Shown here: positions 35,204-48,541 of the stretch, in pieces
Layout: each line of letters starts with the position of its first letter
How positions within the stretch are numbered: the stretch's first letter is position 1
NCBI RefSeq assembly: GCF_963576545.1
Contig: NC_083641.1
Coordinates: 19,643,523 to 19,707,522 of the forward strand
Direction: 5' to 3'
Length of the DNA stretch: 64,000 nucleotides
Source: Limanda limanda
Lineage: Eukaryota > Chordata > Actinopteri > Pleuronectiformes > Pleuronectidae
Notes under the pieces: generated by a model
Database searches by the model: none
Seen by the model: only the letters and a program-made list of their open reading frames with translations
What the model was told of the DNA's origin: nothing
Position numbers and translations under genes: made by a program

Positions 35204-38200
35204 ATGAGGTTGGGAAGCATAATTGTATTCGTCGCCCTCTGCTCGTTCACAGCTTATTATATTTATGAGCCCATTCCCGAGGAGATAGAGGAGAAATGGA
35301 AACTCATGCTGACCAACTGCTTCTTCAGAAGTCTCAGCCACCTGGTAAGAATGATGAATACAAATGCATTGTGGCAGCTGTTGGCTGGACATTAGGTTTG
35401 CATGGCTCTGACAGCCACTTTGGAAATGAATCCGTATAGGATAAATTAGCCTTTAATCTACCAGCCCACTCTGGCTGTATTTATTTATTCACTTTTATAC
35501 AAATTTGGATAATTTCAACTTCTATTTAATACAGAAATACTGAAGTTTGTTGCTGTTGTCTGTTCTCAGAGTGAGTAAAAGGTGCCTCGTTAAACGTTTA
35601 CTGTGTTTTGCTGATGTAGATATACTGTACTAACTGGTTACCCCAGATTATATCAGATGCTAATCCATGTGTGTATAGTCCTGCTCACCTGTTCTAATAA
35701 TAGACCCTATTAAGGGAACTGTTGATGAGTATTAGACGCCTGCGGTGCACTGAGCGTATTGTGATGTGTTTCATGCTTTAAGTGCTTGCATGGTTGTTGT
35801 AACCTCAGTGCAAAATGAAAGGTGGGTTTATTCTCATACATCTTCGTCACTGTTTAAACGTCATATTTAATCAATATCACGACTGGGAAGGTCACACAAT
35901 TTTAGTTATTAGATCACGGTTATGAATGAAGACATTTTTCAGATTCTATGGAAAAAAGTGACAGTGCAGGACCCTGCCTCTGACACAACAGGGCTTTGTT
36001 CTTTCTTGCTGCAAGGAGAGTTGGTTAAGTGGGAAAGACTTTTAGCATGGACATTTTATTCTTCACTTTAGCCGTAACCAGATGTCGGCTCAGGCATGCA
36101 GGCATCCTCTGGTGGTCATGGTACTTTAATTCAATTTTAGACTTGGAGAATGTAGACGCTAATCGCAAGTGACAGCTTCACTGATTAGACGCAATGTCAC
36201 TTCTTGAGGTTGATTTGATTTTACAACATGAAAAATGGGTTTGCATGAGATTAGAGCAAGTTTGACAAGGGCTAAACAGATCATCTCCAAGAGCTGCAGG
36301 TGTCGTGGGGTGTTCCCGGCATGCAGTGGTCCAGAGAATGAGAATTGGGGAAAGGTCATGGGTGCATAAGGCCAAGGCTGGCAGGTGTGGTCCCACCCCA
36401 CATAAGAACACAAATGGCTGAAAACCTTAATCCTGACTATGATAGAAACACACATCCTGCTGCATAAGGGGCTGCATGGCGACAGAGCGAGTCAGCGTGC
36501 CCTTTGTTAACCCCCGTCCACAGCAGAACGCACCTCCAGCATGCATGAGTCTCAGAAACTGAGCCACACAGTGATCAGAGAAGATGGCCTGGTCAAAAGA
36601 ATCTCGTTTTCTTTAGCATCATGTGAATGACTGGGGCGAGACGCTGCAGCAGCAGGTCGCACTACAGGAAGAGCACATGCAGAGTGCAGAGGCAGCGTGA
36701 TGCTCTGCTTCTGGGAAAACCTTGCGTGCTTGCATGTGCTGGAAAAAAAACAAGTCTGATCCACTGAGGTCCCACCTGCAATTTACAGGACTTAAAGGAT
36801 CTGATGCGAAAGACCCGGTGCCTGATACCACAGGGCACCTTCAGAGGTCTTGTGGAGTCCATGCCTCAACGGTTCAGAGCTGTTTTGGCAGCACCATGGA
36901 GACTTTCGCAATGTTAGGCAGATGGTTGTAGTGCTGTGGCCGAATCAGCGTATGTTCCATAGTACTTTTACATTAAGTTTGAGTTTTGCAGTTTAGGCTG
37001 TTCTGTGAGGCTCCTTTTATTTTTTCTTCAGTAAAGGATCAATTTAATTCTTTTAGACAGAAAAAGTAGGAGAATGCTTCAGTAGTTTTTTTCCCTCCTT
37101 TCACGATATGAATGCCTGATACTTCGGAGTGGATGACTCTCTGATGTGTGGCCAGAGCAGAAGTAGCATCAGCTGATTCCCCTCATGCCAGCCACGGACT
37201 GCTTGCCTCATCCGACACGATGCACCAGGGGTGAAGCTTTTATAGCCACATTTCTTTTATAACTCATCAAAGACGTCTAAAGAGGAATAACTCCAGGGGG
37301 CTGTTGACGTGATACCAGACAACATTCACATGACTGCAGCCTCTCCCTCGCTCGCGCTGTGACGTGGCCACATAGCTCAGCATCTTAGGGCTTTCTGTTT
37401 AGGATATTATGAGCTTTACGTAGAATTAACTGATTTACACTAACTTTACTATACAGGGTAAATTATGTAATATGCTTCTCCCTCCAGGCGGACCTCAGTG
37501 AATTACTGGGGCTGAAGGACTACATGGGGGTAATGTACATCATTACTCTGGCCGAAGGGGTGGCGCCCGTGTCCGACGAGCACGTCAAGGTGACGGATGA
37601 AAACTTTGACGGAGTGGAGGTGGTGCTCTACCAGCCGAAGCAACAGGGCGATGGCGGAGAACTCAGGAGAGCAATCATATACCTGCACGGGGGAGGATGG
37701 TGTCTCGGCAGCACCCGTAAGTTGATGGGTTTGGCCTGTTTCTCTTCATCCCGTATAATTACGACTCTCTTACTAAAGACTGCGTCACAGACGGATGAGT
37801 GGGCAATACCCATGTTCTTGTGATGTCTTCATCGCGCGGTAATAACACCATTACTCAGAGTCAGCTTTCACTGTTTGATTGATGTTATAAATGACTTTAC
37901 AGGCGCCCGATGACAGCTGTGGTGACAGCTACATAAATAATGAACAAACTGTCAAACCCAAAAAAGCTTTCTCAGGTTTTCCTGAGGAAATAACGTGCCG
38001 GCTGCCGGAGCGGCGGGCTACCTCAGAGGGGGTTTACCCCTGCCCGTCCAAAACCTAAAGACATGGCATGCAGTTTGACACATGGCATGCTGCGCTTGCA
38101 ATCTGTTGACTGGCTGCAGCTATTACAGTAGCTTGGCTGTTGCCAAGACGTGCTGCTAGACATGTTAATCTGCAGTGTTATTTTCATGTAAGGTGATGGA

Positions 38201-41200
38201 AGTCAGTTTCTGTGGATGTCTGAGGTGCTTTGGAATCTCAGTTCTGATCTGTCTGTATTCTCTGTCTTTGCAGGAATGAGTCCATACGATCTCCTGGCCA
38301 GAAAATTAGTCACTGAGCTCGATGCAGTTGTTCTTTCTGTGGAGTAAGTATTATTCTATAGTCAGCGCTATGCAGATGATGTAGTGCAAAACCTGCTGAG
38401 TCAATAACACAGCAACTGCAACAGTTGCCCGCTGCATCAATCTCCATTTATAATGACACTCAGAGAGCACAGACCTCTGACAAGGCCCAACAGTCAAATT
38501 CACTTGATCTGGATTATTATTTGGATTTGCATCAAATTGCTCACACTCATAAATACCAGTCCCCTAAATAGTGTGTTCCCATTAAGAGCCACGAATTGTT
38601 CTCTGAAAAATCAAACAAAATGTTGAAAAACGCTCTATCTCTATGTTAAAGAAAGTGATGGATCTGATCCTTAATGACTTCTTCTCTGACTCCGTATCCT
38701 TCCTCCACTAACTGCTAAATAAGAGTCAAACTTGAAGGGTGCTCTGCCACATCTCACCATGTCAAAGCGGTGTTTCCCATCAATTATCTCGACTGTGGTG
38801 GCAAGCTATATTCTAATTTGTCCCGCCACAGTCTGATAGTGAACCAAAATATTGTAATCTGCTCATAACTTTGGAGATCTCTAACTCTGCTCCATTGCTG
38901 CATTGTCTGGCTGTGTGCATTGCTTTATGAGTTTCCATTTGCATTTGCCATTTGGATCATAAAGTTGTTACCATCCACGCAGGCCGCCGGACCTTCGTAG
39001 ATTCAGCTGCAGTTGTGCATGTACCTGCAAGTGGCATGAATGCAGCTCTCTTTCAGGAGAGTAAGAGAAACAAAACCTACAACAAATAAAGTTAAAACAA
39101 ACTTAAACGGCAAAGGCACATTTACATTATTAAGCCTCCAAAGTCGATTCATTGGTGTTACTGATGAATAAAAATGCCATTTTTCCTTTGCACTTTTCCT
39201 CACAAGTATTTTGTTTTGTCATATGAGCCTGTCCTTCTTCATTAGCCACAGAATAGATTGAAGTGAGGATGCGGTAAAAACAGGTTTTCATTGCTGAACT
39301 CACTGTTGGTTTTTGGCACATCCGCTAACTCCTCCTCTAAATCCTCTGCACTGTAACTTTGTCCAGCCGATACTCTCTCTATCCCCTCGTTCACCACTCA
39401 TGGTTTTATCAGTCAACAAGTGAGGTGACTCAGTCATTAAGTCCCACGTTCTTTTTCTTATGTGTGTGAATTGTGTTTGTTGATGCACTGTATTCGACAG
39501 TGCAAGTCGGAGTGGATCAGTGTGTGTACGGGCTGTGGGAGCACATTTCCTTATCTGCCTCCATCCAAATTCCTTTGTGCAATTTGTTAAAGGTTCAGTG
39601 GGTAATTCCAGCACTTCACAGTCTCAGGGTCAGCCATGTGTAACATTTTAGCTCATAGACTGAAACATCTATAGAGACGACACCAGCAGGGCACAGGTCA
39701 GTGCAAAAAATTAAATCTCTTTAAGTGAATGAATGTAATGGACCTTATTTTGCCCCTAAGCTGTTGCAACACATTTGAAGTGAGCAAGTTTAGAGGAATT
39801 TATTTGAAATGACTTGGCTGTTTATACTAGTCTGTTGTTGGGTTCCTAGGATATTACAAAACACTGCGGTCATGCAACTGAAACTTTTTACCAGTTTCCC
39901 AAGACGGTCTCACACTTTTGGAATTTCTTTTTTTAATAGTAAAACTTCAGATAGATAAAAATTAACAACAATGGCAGAGCTCATACTGCGGTGAAGGGCC
40001 GATAGTCCCCTTAACTTTCACCAAATTGCAAAGAATTGTATATCAACCCTCAAGGATATGTGCCCTTTCATCATAATTAATTTCCTGGGGAATCAGTGAA
40101 AATTAAAAACAAACACAAACTAAAAGACCATTATTTCATTCATGTGTGTTAGCTGTCAATTTCTTGAATTTTAATAAGTCTCAGCTTTTACTGAAACTGT
40201 GTGATTTGACATTTTCCTGCCCGGTTTGCTTCAGCAGCATCAGCTTTTCTTTTTCACATACTTCATTCTTCTTCTACCAAACGTGATTAGATTAAACAAG
40301 ACATCTGAGTACTGTTTGTACTTAAACCCATTTTAGTCTTAAGCTAATAAGAAAAAACCCTCTGTGGCTTTGTCCTTTTTTCCATCCCCCTACGTCATCT
40401 CTTGACATTATCAACATGTTTATTTCTTCCAAGCTCAAAACAGTTTTCTGTCTCGTCCTGTCCTCTCATTTATTTATTTATGTTCCAGCTTTAATCCTGT
40501 ACCTTTCTATTTTTAAAGGTACCGCCTGGCCCCCGCTCACCACTTCCCTGTCCCGTATGAGGACGTTTACCGTGTGGTCAAACACTTCCTCCAGAAGGGG
40601 GTGCTGGCCCAGTACTCTGTGGACCCAGGACGCACGGCTGTGTCTGGGGACAGTGCTGGAGGGAACCTGGCTGCTGCCGTCTCTCAACAGGTTCTGAAGC
40701 TATTTTTTTGTCAGCTCTGTTCGTTTGGTGCACATGGAAATAAAAACCCTGTGTGACGAGATGACATGAGACAAGATTAATAACCCTGTTTATGGAAAAT
40801 ATTACTGAACCACAAGAACGCGTGTTTAGCGGCTGAGATAGCCAACGTGGATGTACTCTGACATGTATAGCTGTGCGATGGATCTCAGCTATGTAGCGGT
40901 GTTCAGTTAGAGCAAATCTCTCACAAATCCATGTAGACCGTCGAAGGAGCTACTCGTTGCAGCTGAGCAGCGGTAACAGGTGTCAAATCCACAGTAAACA
41001 AGCACTCACTAGGATTTAGGTCAGAAGAGAAAGAACAACCACATTTTCCGCAGTGCCACAGGCAACAGGTAGCTGAGGAGATAACGTGAGGTTGGAGACA
41101 GTGAGCCGCAGCATAGCAGGAAGTGCAACTCTCCCAAGACAATCTCTTTGGAATTTAATTTTCTAATAGTGACCTAAGTTTAGGTTGTGGGTGAATTTTC

Positions 41201-41698
41201 TGATGCTACCTGTGAGCTACAGCACAGCTTTACAAAGTCTTAAGAACAGATAAGACTATGTTTTGTTTTATGCAAGATTAAAGACCATTATGGTTGAGTT
41301 GAAAACGCTACATCACAATGATTTTGCATCTGTATGTAAACACTGAGCCATGCAGCATGGGCGGATTCAGTGCTAGGAGAACTGGCACTATATAGACACC
41401 ATTCTCCCGCCATTTCCAATTCTTCCTCTTAGCAACTGTGATGTCGGCCTAAAGAGCCAAGAACAGCTTTACAGGACTCCGCACGACTTTTCTCCTCATG
41501 CCCATGTGTGATGTTGGCCCCGCACCAGGGACCCATGCTGGCCAAGTCATGGCGAGGATGAAGTCCTCTTTCTACTGCACCACAGCAAATATGGAGAATA
41601 ATCATGGGAATCCACAAAGGCCCATCAAATTACAAACAAAGGAAAACTGTAAAACTAGGGTTTACCAGAACGTTTCATGTTTCATGTTCCCAGGCATA

Positions 41699-41733
<35 letters not shown>

Positions 41734-44700
41734 ATACCAAGTGGTGTATAAAGTACTTGAAAGCCATACTTGAGTAAAAGTACAGATATCTTACTTGAAA
41801 GTGACTCCGGTAAAAGTAAAAGTCACCCTCAGAAAATGACGAGTAAAAGTCTTAGAGGCGCTCATATTAAATGTACTTGAGTATCAAAAGTACCTGGTAT
41901 TGAAATGTACTTAAGTATCAAAAGTAAAAGTACAAAGTACCAAAATTAAAAGTGCTAAGTGCTTTTTATAGTAGGCCTATACAGACACAAAACAACCCAA
42001 AATTTTTCTCTTCAGGATTTATTTCAACTGACTGAAAAATTATATCAACACTATATATATAACGTATAATTTTACAAATTTTGGACCTAAGATGCTGAGG
42101 TGAAAATAGTATTGGACAAGTGTCACTTCTAGAGACAACAAAGAATCAATACAACAGAATAAACAAGTGCCTCTTGAGTCTACCTAAGAACACTAATAGA
42201 CCAAAGTATAACCACTAAAAAAGTCTGTAAATATCACTAAACATGGACCTTTCATCAGTAGCAGGAGTGATACACAATGCCCCTTATGATAACTCAGCAA
42301 AGGGAAACTAGGCACACAAAATAAAATAGTATCCCTTTTGTTAACAGCCTGGACAGTGCTAGTATAGAGAAGAAAAAAAACTGGACACAGTCTGGTTTTG
42401 CTGGCAAATTTCAGACTGAACAAGGAAATAAATAATTGAAGACCAATGTTTTTTTGAATGCTAAATTACATCTACAAAATGCATCCAATTGAATATCTTA
42501 AGGTGCAAATTTAGTTACATTATTTTGAAGTTTATAATTAATCAGTGTCTTGCTTGACGGCACTTCAACACTAACCTTTTGTGTCGATTAGCTGTATTTT
42601 GTAACTGCCTGTATATCTGCCCGCCAGCTTGTCCACGCATCTACATGTAAGCCTGTTTATTTATCATTAGACTATCTTCACTGAATGGGCCTGCGGTTGT
42701 GTTTGCATTTGTTTCCAGCAGGGTGACAATACACCTGTAGGGTATCATGCCTGTAGGGACGGCAAAGTGAAGACACAACCCTGCTTGAAGTTGTACACAT
42801 TAGCCTGTTTGTACAATACATATATAAAGACTCAACAGCTTCTAAGTTGTGTTGAGTCAGCACAAAGGGCGACTAAGGATTGGAATTGGTAATATATATA
42901 ATATCTTTGCAAAAATTATATTGGCATTATAGTTAGTGGAAAACTGGGCCTGATAACCCAGGGTTCCATTTGGCGAGGTCCATGAAAAAACCTGAATTGT
43001 GTGCGCGAATATGCAGTAGTCGATGACGCAGTGTTTGTTTTTGGTTGTGTTGGCTGAGAGTTGTTTTTGCGTTTGTTTATATAATTGGTTGTGTTGTTTG
43101 TTTTTCCATCTCGACTTGTTTTAAATATGTTTGTTTAAGTGAACGTGTAAGACTAACCAAGGTCAACCAATGATAGTCTATTTGCCAACAGGTTTTGTTT
43201 AAACCAACTACTTCCAATGTTTTCTTTAAGACAAGTTAACCACTTGCTGCTTCGAGCTATGTATTTATGTGCAGATATTGACACGAAGCAGGAAAGGGAA
43301 AACAAATGTGAATCGAAAAAAGGAATACCTTCAAAGAATAATGTAAAAATCACCTAATAAAAGCCCTCAAAACGCAAATTCATTTGGCTGAATAATAATC
43401 CTTACAATTTCAATAGGGCCTCACGTCTGTCAGTGCCTGTCAGTGCTCAGGCCCTAATAATAAAGACTGCAGGAGCGAGAGAGAGGTGCGCCTTGCGTAA
43501 AGGTGCACGTTCCGCCAACCTCCGCTGCTCAAGTAACGAGCCAGTTTTGAGAATGTAAGAAGTAGAAAGTACAGATATTTGTGCTCAAATGTAGCAAGTA
43601 AAATTAAAAAGTCGTCAGGAAAATAAATACTCAATAAAGTACAGATATGTGAAAAATCTACTTAAGTACAGTAACAAAGTATTTCTACTATGTTACTTCC
43701 CACCACTGGTAATACCACTAAGGTTCAATAGTCATCTTATTTACATTTAAATTCCCTGTGGCGGGATTTATATTCTGAGCAGCATCAAATTGCATTCATT
43801 CATAAATATCAGTCCCCTGAAAATGCTAGATTCTTGAATCATTTTCTGAGAAATCCAAAAAAGGTTAAAAATGCCCTCCCTCGCAATGTTAAAGAAATTG
43901 GAGAAACGTTCCTGGTTCAACCGTTATTTGACTACGTCAGAACTGAACCAGTCCTCTTAACTCCCTGCATCAATGAGCAAAGCTGTTCGAGCCCGTTTGT
44001 CCTCACACAGACAGTTACCGTACATCACTGTAATTCTTGGCAGCTCTATAGAGACAAAGACAAATTGAGAAGGCTCGAAGTTGACAACCATGACTGGTAC
44101 ATGTGATCACTTACTGTTGACATAGAAAAACCATCAGCTCATATTTCATCTGATGGAGAAATAGTCTGTTTTCCTTTAGGATTTTATTTGATTTTATTCT
44201 CTCCATCTCTCTCAACAGTTACTGAAAGAGCCTGGACAGGAGATCCAGCTGAAGGCCCAGGCGCTCATCTACCCAGTGCTGCAGGCGCTGGACCTCAACA
44301 CTCCTTCATATCAGCAGAACAAGGACATGCCCTTTCTACCCCGGACCCTCATGGTGCGGTTCTGGAGCGAGTACTTCACCAGCGACAAGGCTCTTTTCAG
44401 AGCCATGATGGCGAACACCCACAACAACCCAGAGTCTTCCAGCCTGCTGAAGTTTGTCGACTGGAGCGCCTTCCTTCCTGAAACGTACCACAGAGAATAC
44501 AACTACAGTGCGCCCGCTGTGGTGCAGGGAGTCGGAGGGGAGGCAGTGGACAGACTGTCTCGATCATTGGCCGACCCGAGGGCGTCGCCGCTGCTGGTTC
44601 CAGACACGGCCTTACGCTCCCTGCCCAAGGCCCTCATCATCACCTGTGAGTATGACGTGCTCCGAGATGACGGCATCATGTATGCCACGCGGCTCCGGGC

Positions 44701-44839
44701 TGCTGGTGTCGAGGTGTCCCATGAACACTATGACAAGGGATTTCACGGAGCGCTGATGTTCACCGTGTGGCCGACCGACTTCCTGATTGGACGCCGCATG
44801 ACATACAACTATATCAAGTGGCTCAAGGAAAACTTGTAA
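35204..44839 (+). CDS. aadac: Arylacetamide deacetylase (ER serine esterase/lipase, HSL family)
   Basis: Five exons with in-phase GT-AG junctions: 35204-35344, 37488-37716, 38274-38343, 40519-40690 and 44219-44839, giving 410 aa (human AADAC is about 399). Residues 5-21 form a hydrophobic signal anchor, so the enzyme should be a type II ER membrane protein with a lumenal catalytic domain. The oxyanion motif HGGGW is at 114-118, the nucleophile elbow GDSAGG places Ser192, Asp350 lies in EYDVLRDDG and His380 in GFHG. The family hydrolyses arylacetamides and lipid esters in liver and gut. [22 protein letters not shown] and the end YIKWLKENL fit AADAC better than NCEH1, its closest alternative. 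The exon 4 donor (CAG/GTTCTG) is weak, but the acceptor at 44217 restores the family sequence. Linkage to sucnr1 supports the orthology. Intron 4 holds hAT copy C. Confidence 0.88.
35345..37487 (+). other. aadac intron 1, nothing recognised
   Basis: 2.1 kb between a GTAAGA donor and a CCTCCAG acceptor. ORFs within it are short and lack motifs. No clear transposon ends were seen. Confidence 0.6.
38344..40518 (+). other. aadac intron 3 with repeat fragments
   Basis: 2.2 kb. At 38533-38690 is a piece related to 43777-43925 (shared GCATCAAATTGC, ATAAATA.CAGTCCCCT and ATGTTAAAGAAA words), probably a LINE 3' region. At about 38770-38870 GTGTTTCCCATCAATTAT and CCCGCCACAG resemble the end of another teleost hAT family. 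Confidence 0.5.
41700..41730. repeat. AT microsatellite
   Basis: Alternating AT run, next to the target duplication of hAT copy C. Confidence 0.9.
41739..43708 (-). mobile_element. Non-autonomous hAT element, copy C, longest of the family
   Basis: It starts AAGTGGTGTATAAAGTACTT (first base changed from C) and ends TTACTTCCCACCACTG, flanked by a perfect 8-bp duplication GTAATACC (41731-41738 and 43709-43716). At 1970 bp it includes sequence missing from copy A (about 42210-42580) that copy B partly keeps (TTTTGTTAACGGCCTGGACA in B, with one change in C). It sits in aadac intron 4, opposite to the gene's strand by the orientation used here. No transposase ORF. Confidence 0.88.
43777..43925 (+). 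mobile_element. LINE 3'-region fragment
   Basis: It shares GCATCAAATTGCATTCATTC, AGTCCCCTGAAA, TTTTCTGAGAAATCC and CGCAATGTTAAAGAAATTGG words with 38533-38655 in intron 3. The order fits a teleost RTE-type LINE 3' region; the family name is inferred. Confidence 0.45.
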
Positions 44840-46184
44840 AAACTCCTGACTTATCGCCACAATGCACCAATGTTTGTTTAGGTGCAATTTGTTTTCCTTC
44901 TGGTGTTTAACTTTTTATTGTTTAATTCTTATTTGTTGGTCAGGTTATATTTCTGTAAATATTGTTAGAAATATATTAACCTCATCTAATTCATAAAATA
45001 GCAGGTCAGGAGTATTTCATGTTTACTAGTTTGAGTAAAACACAATACATATGAAAGTAGAAGTAAGAAGGCAATATAGAGGGCACACCTCAGCCTCATT
45101 TGCAGAGAATCCACATGAAACTTTATTGAGTTCTTCTCGGACCGATGCATCTTTCCACTAAGTTTCATGCTAATTGTAGCTTTGATGTAATCCTCAAAAA
45201 CAAACAGATTCATTCTCGTAGGCAGAGGTAATCATCACTTTTACACAAACGTGCACAACAACCATCAAATAACCCAGAGAAATCTGAGGGGAAAAGAAGT
45301 CAAACCCCACAACATCGCTAAAGTTGTTATTGGTATGATCATTAATCTATTTTTAGCTGACTAACTGGCCCTGGCTCATTCTTCCATCCCCCTGCAGGAC
45401 CTGCTACCTGTCCACTGCCTCAAGATCATATTAGTCATGCATACCACTCATTACACAAATTGCTTTCCCATTAGAGGTTTTCGGAATCCAGGACAAATCT
45501 TGGCAAAGCAGAACAGGATTTTTACATCAGCATAAAAAATACAGTCGCCTCAGCCAAAGTTCACATTCATCACTGAGCACAAGCTGATACTGAAACCGGA
45601 GAACGTTTGGATGTTTTTGCAAAATCACGTCTCACGTTTCAAGGTCACTGACGTTGCATTAAAAAATTTGGCGAGGGCTGTTTTCTGAAAAAGAGCAAAA
45701 ACAAGGGCAGAACTAAACCTGAGTAGATTGAGCAACTAAACAAATAACAGCTCACTTATGCTGGTATAGTAACTTTGATACAATTCAATGGTATTACTGC
45801 ACCTAGTGTCATTTCCACCCACATGCAGAAGTAACAAAATAAATTCTGCCTGTTTGCTTTGTAGCATGAGGGCTACACCCAAATAAATGTGATAAGCCAC
45901 ATTCCACACAGAGTATTGCTATTTATCCTAGTTAGATACACGTAGAGCCGATGCTATAGCGACCTCTCAACAGTCCTCACACCGTGCATACACATGTGAT
46001 GAATGGAAAAGAGACGGTGTTGCACGCTGTTAAAGAGAAAGAGCATAATTCCATCACTGTTTTTTATTTTGTGTTACGCTTCTAACTAACATTCAAACAA
46101 ACAAACTAGAATATAACTCATGCCTCAAGGCCGTCAAGATCCATGAATCATTGTGAAAGATTAACAAAAATTAAATTGAACCAT

Positions 46185-46290
46185 GCCTGGATCTGCCCCC
46201 TCATCCAGATCCACACCAAGATCTCATCAAAATTTCACGGGAATTGGTTGAGTGATAAATAAGCTAGAATTTTGTCTTGGCTCCTGTGTG
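46185..46290 (+). mobile_element. LINE 3'-tail fragment (RTE/Rex type inferred)
   Basis: CTGGATCTGCCCCCTCATCC, AGATCCACACCAAGATC and TTTCACGGGAATTGGTTGAG follow the same 3'-tail pattern as 23240-23345. Confidence 0.5.
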
Positions 46291-47804
46291 TAGAAAGAAG
46301 ATAAAGTAAATGTCTTGCATAAACACTACATGCGTATTTCTAAGCTCACTGCAGTTTGTCATTCAACCTTTGGCTCCTAAGGTCGAAAAATCATGACTTG
46401 AAACCATTAACTTGTCTCTCCCTGTTTATCTTTATGCCCGTGGGTGAAATCACCTTGTGTCTTCTGGCTATCTGAAAGATAACATGGAGGTAAAGGTTAA
46501 AATGAGCTTAGTTACAGTTGATATGAAACAGTAATGATTTTCTTGACTCAGCTTTTAGGCTAGTTCTTGTTCCGATGTTTTCTCTTTGTCATTTTCTTTC
46601 CAGTGACTCATTTAGAAAAAAGAGAATAAACAACCTCTTAAAGTATGTAACTTTTCAAACAAGTCAAAGCACTGCTGAGAAACGTGACTCTTTTCATTAA
46701 ACACCGCTTTGTTTTCAGTTGTAAATATGACTCTTGCTATGTGTGTGTTGGATTCCCTCTCGTAGAGAGTTTGATTTGCATTTTTCATTTTAATGTCATC
46801 TGACAATAAATTGACTTGACCTTCTACCACCAATGAATTGTACTTTGTGTGCGATCCAAATGCAGACATACACAGAAAACAAGGACAACTTATTTAATCA
46901 AATACAATTTCCCGGCTTACAATCAAAAGGCAAGAAAACACAGATGAAGATTAATGGAAGAGCGAGACTAAATACACAAAGGAGGCAGGTAACACATTCG
47001 GACAGGTGCAGACAATCACAAGGGCTGGAAGCAGAAGTAGAAGTGATCGACAATAACTGTCCAGATAAAGGGAATGTATACGAACCTATCCCAGGATTCA
47101 TTGCGTTCCAGTGACCAAGTGTTTTTCAAAGAGCTATTTGAACTGGCAAATGACGATGCACACACTTCAACTTAACCTAACAGGGAATGGTGCACATGTT
47201 GAAAAAGCCAAGGGGTGTTAAAACTTTCTCTTGTTGTCCAACTGCAGCTCTGTTGCTAGGGGACAGCAAACAGGGCGGGACAAGCTGGTGAGTCATATAT
47301 GTGAGTTTAACAGGAGGAAATTCTAACTCCGGACAAAACCAAATCCGCTCGGCGCTACACAGTGATATGTGAGGGTTCATGTAGCTGAGGCAGAGAGAAC
47401 AGATGATCCGCAACCATACTGCGAATATGTCCACCAATCCACCACCCACACACACATTCTACCCAAGAGGTCGGAGAGGTAGAGAGGCTGACGCACGAGT
47501 GTGAACAATCCATTTACACAAGAGCATTATTCAGAAAGGTCAACCTCGTTCGTCAGGAGGCATAAAACAAAACAAACCACAGCTCCCGGGTGTGGAGTGG
47601 AACACTCATGTGGTCCTACTGTACACTGGCCCAGTGTGCAGACAAGCAGACGGCTAACAACAGTAACGTGAAAAGGATTAAGGCAGATGATTCCTTTAAA
47701 CTGTGAATAATGTATGGCTGTTTTGCACAGATTACATAAGTACAGTTGAGAATGTCGACAAGTGGTTGCTGTGTTCAAAAACAAGGATGTGAGTAAGCAC
47801 TCAC

Positions 47805-47860
47805 ATACACACACAGACACCCACACACTCACACAAACACACACACACACACACACAAAT
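47805..47860. repeat. CA-rich microsatellite
   Basis: ACACACAC runs with CT and CC interruptions. Its reverse frame yields a spurious Cys/Val-rich ORF. Confidence 0.9.
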
Positions 47861-48463
47861 ATGTAAAATTCTCTAAATTAATCTTAAGCCAATTGGCTCA
47901 TCAGGGCATTGTTTTTATTGCGTTCAGTCATTATTATCTCTTGAGATAAGCACTTTAAGAAACCAGACATTTAACATAGAGTAACCTCACAAAGAAAAGC
48001 TGTACAAAGAGCATGTGCCGCGTGATGCAATTTTTCCAAGCCTCCGTTATCTGTACTCTGACACTGGATAATGATTCAAAAGGGTTATTACATTAGGCTA
48101 TCACATTATATTTAATACAGAGCTTCAGGTTTTGTGTTTGTATTCACTTGTACTTTCCTGCTGCTTTATCTCATCGGCTCCGTCTCAGGACCGCTCCTCT
48201 GGCTTTCTTTATGAAACAGGAAACCTGCACAGCTATTATTTCATTCTTTCTTCACCCTTTGTTCGTCCCCAGAGAGACGCCAGTGTAAATGAAATGACGG
48301 CTCAGGCTTGGTGTGATCATGGTTAAGACTGAGGCGCCTGATCCTGGCTGATCGTGTGAGGTTGAATGCATTTAATGAGGATTCAGGGTTTTAGTTTAAC
48401 ATCAGAGGTCAATGACAGTCCAGTGTGAAGAGAGCAAGGACCTACAGATCATTTCACCTTTAG

Positions 48464-48469
<6 letters not shown>

Positions 48470-48537
<68 letters not shown>
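48470..48537. repeat. AT microsatellite
   Basis: About 68 bp of alternating TA just before the start of the sucnr1 duplication units. Confidence 0.95.

Positions 48538-48541
<4 letters not shown>

Larger units (their letters stand above)
40691..44218 (+). other. aadac intron 4, hosting hAT copy C and a LINE tail
   Basis: 3.5 kb. Contains an AT run at 41700-41730, the hAT element at 41739-43708 and a LINE-like piece at 43777-43925. The intron is flanked by similar sequence: TCTCAACAG.TTCTGAA at the donor side and TCTCAACAGTTACTGAA at the acceptor side. Confidence 0.6.

Noticed and set aside
47527..47856. Minus-strand ORF starting with Cys/Val repeats
   Set aside because: The start is the translated CA microsatellite, and the rest has no recognisable domain.
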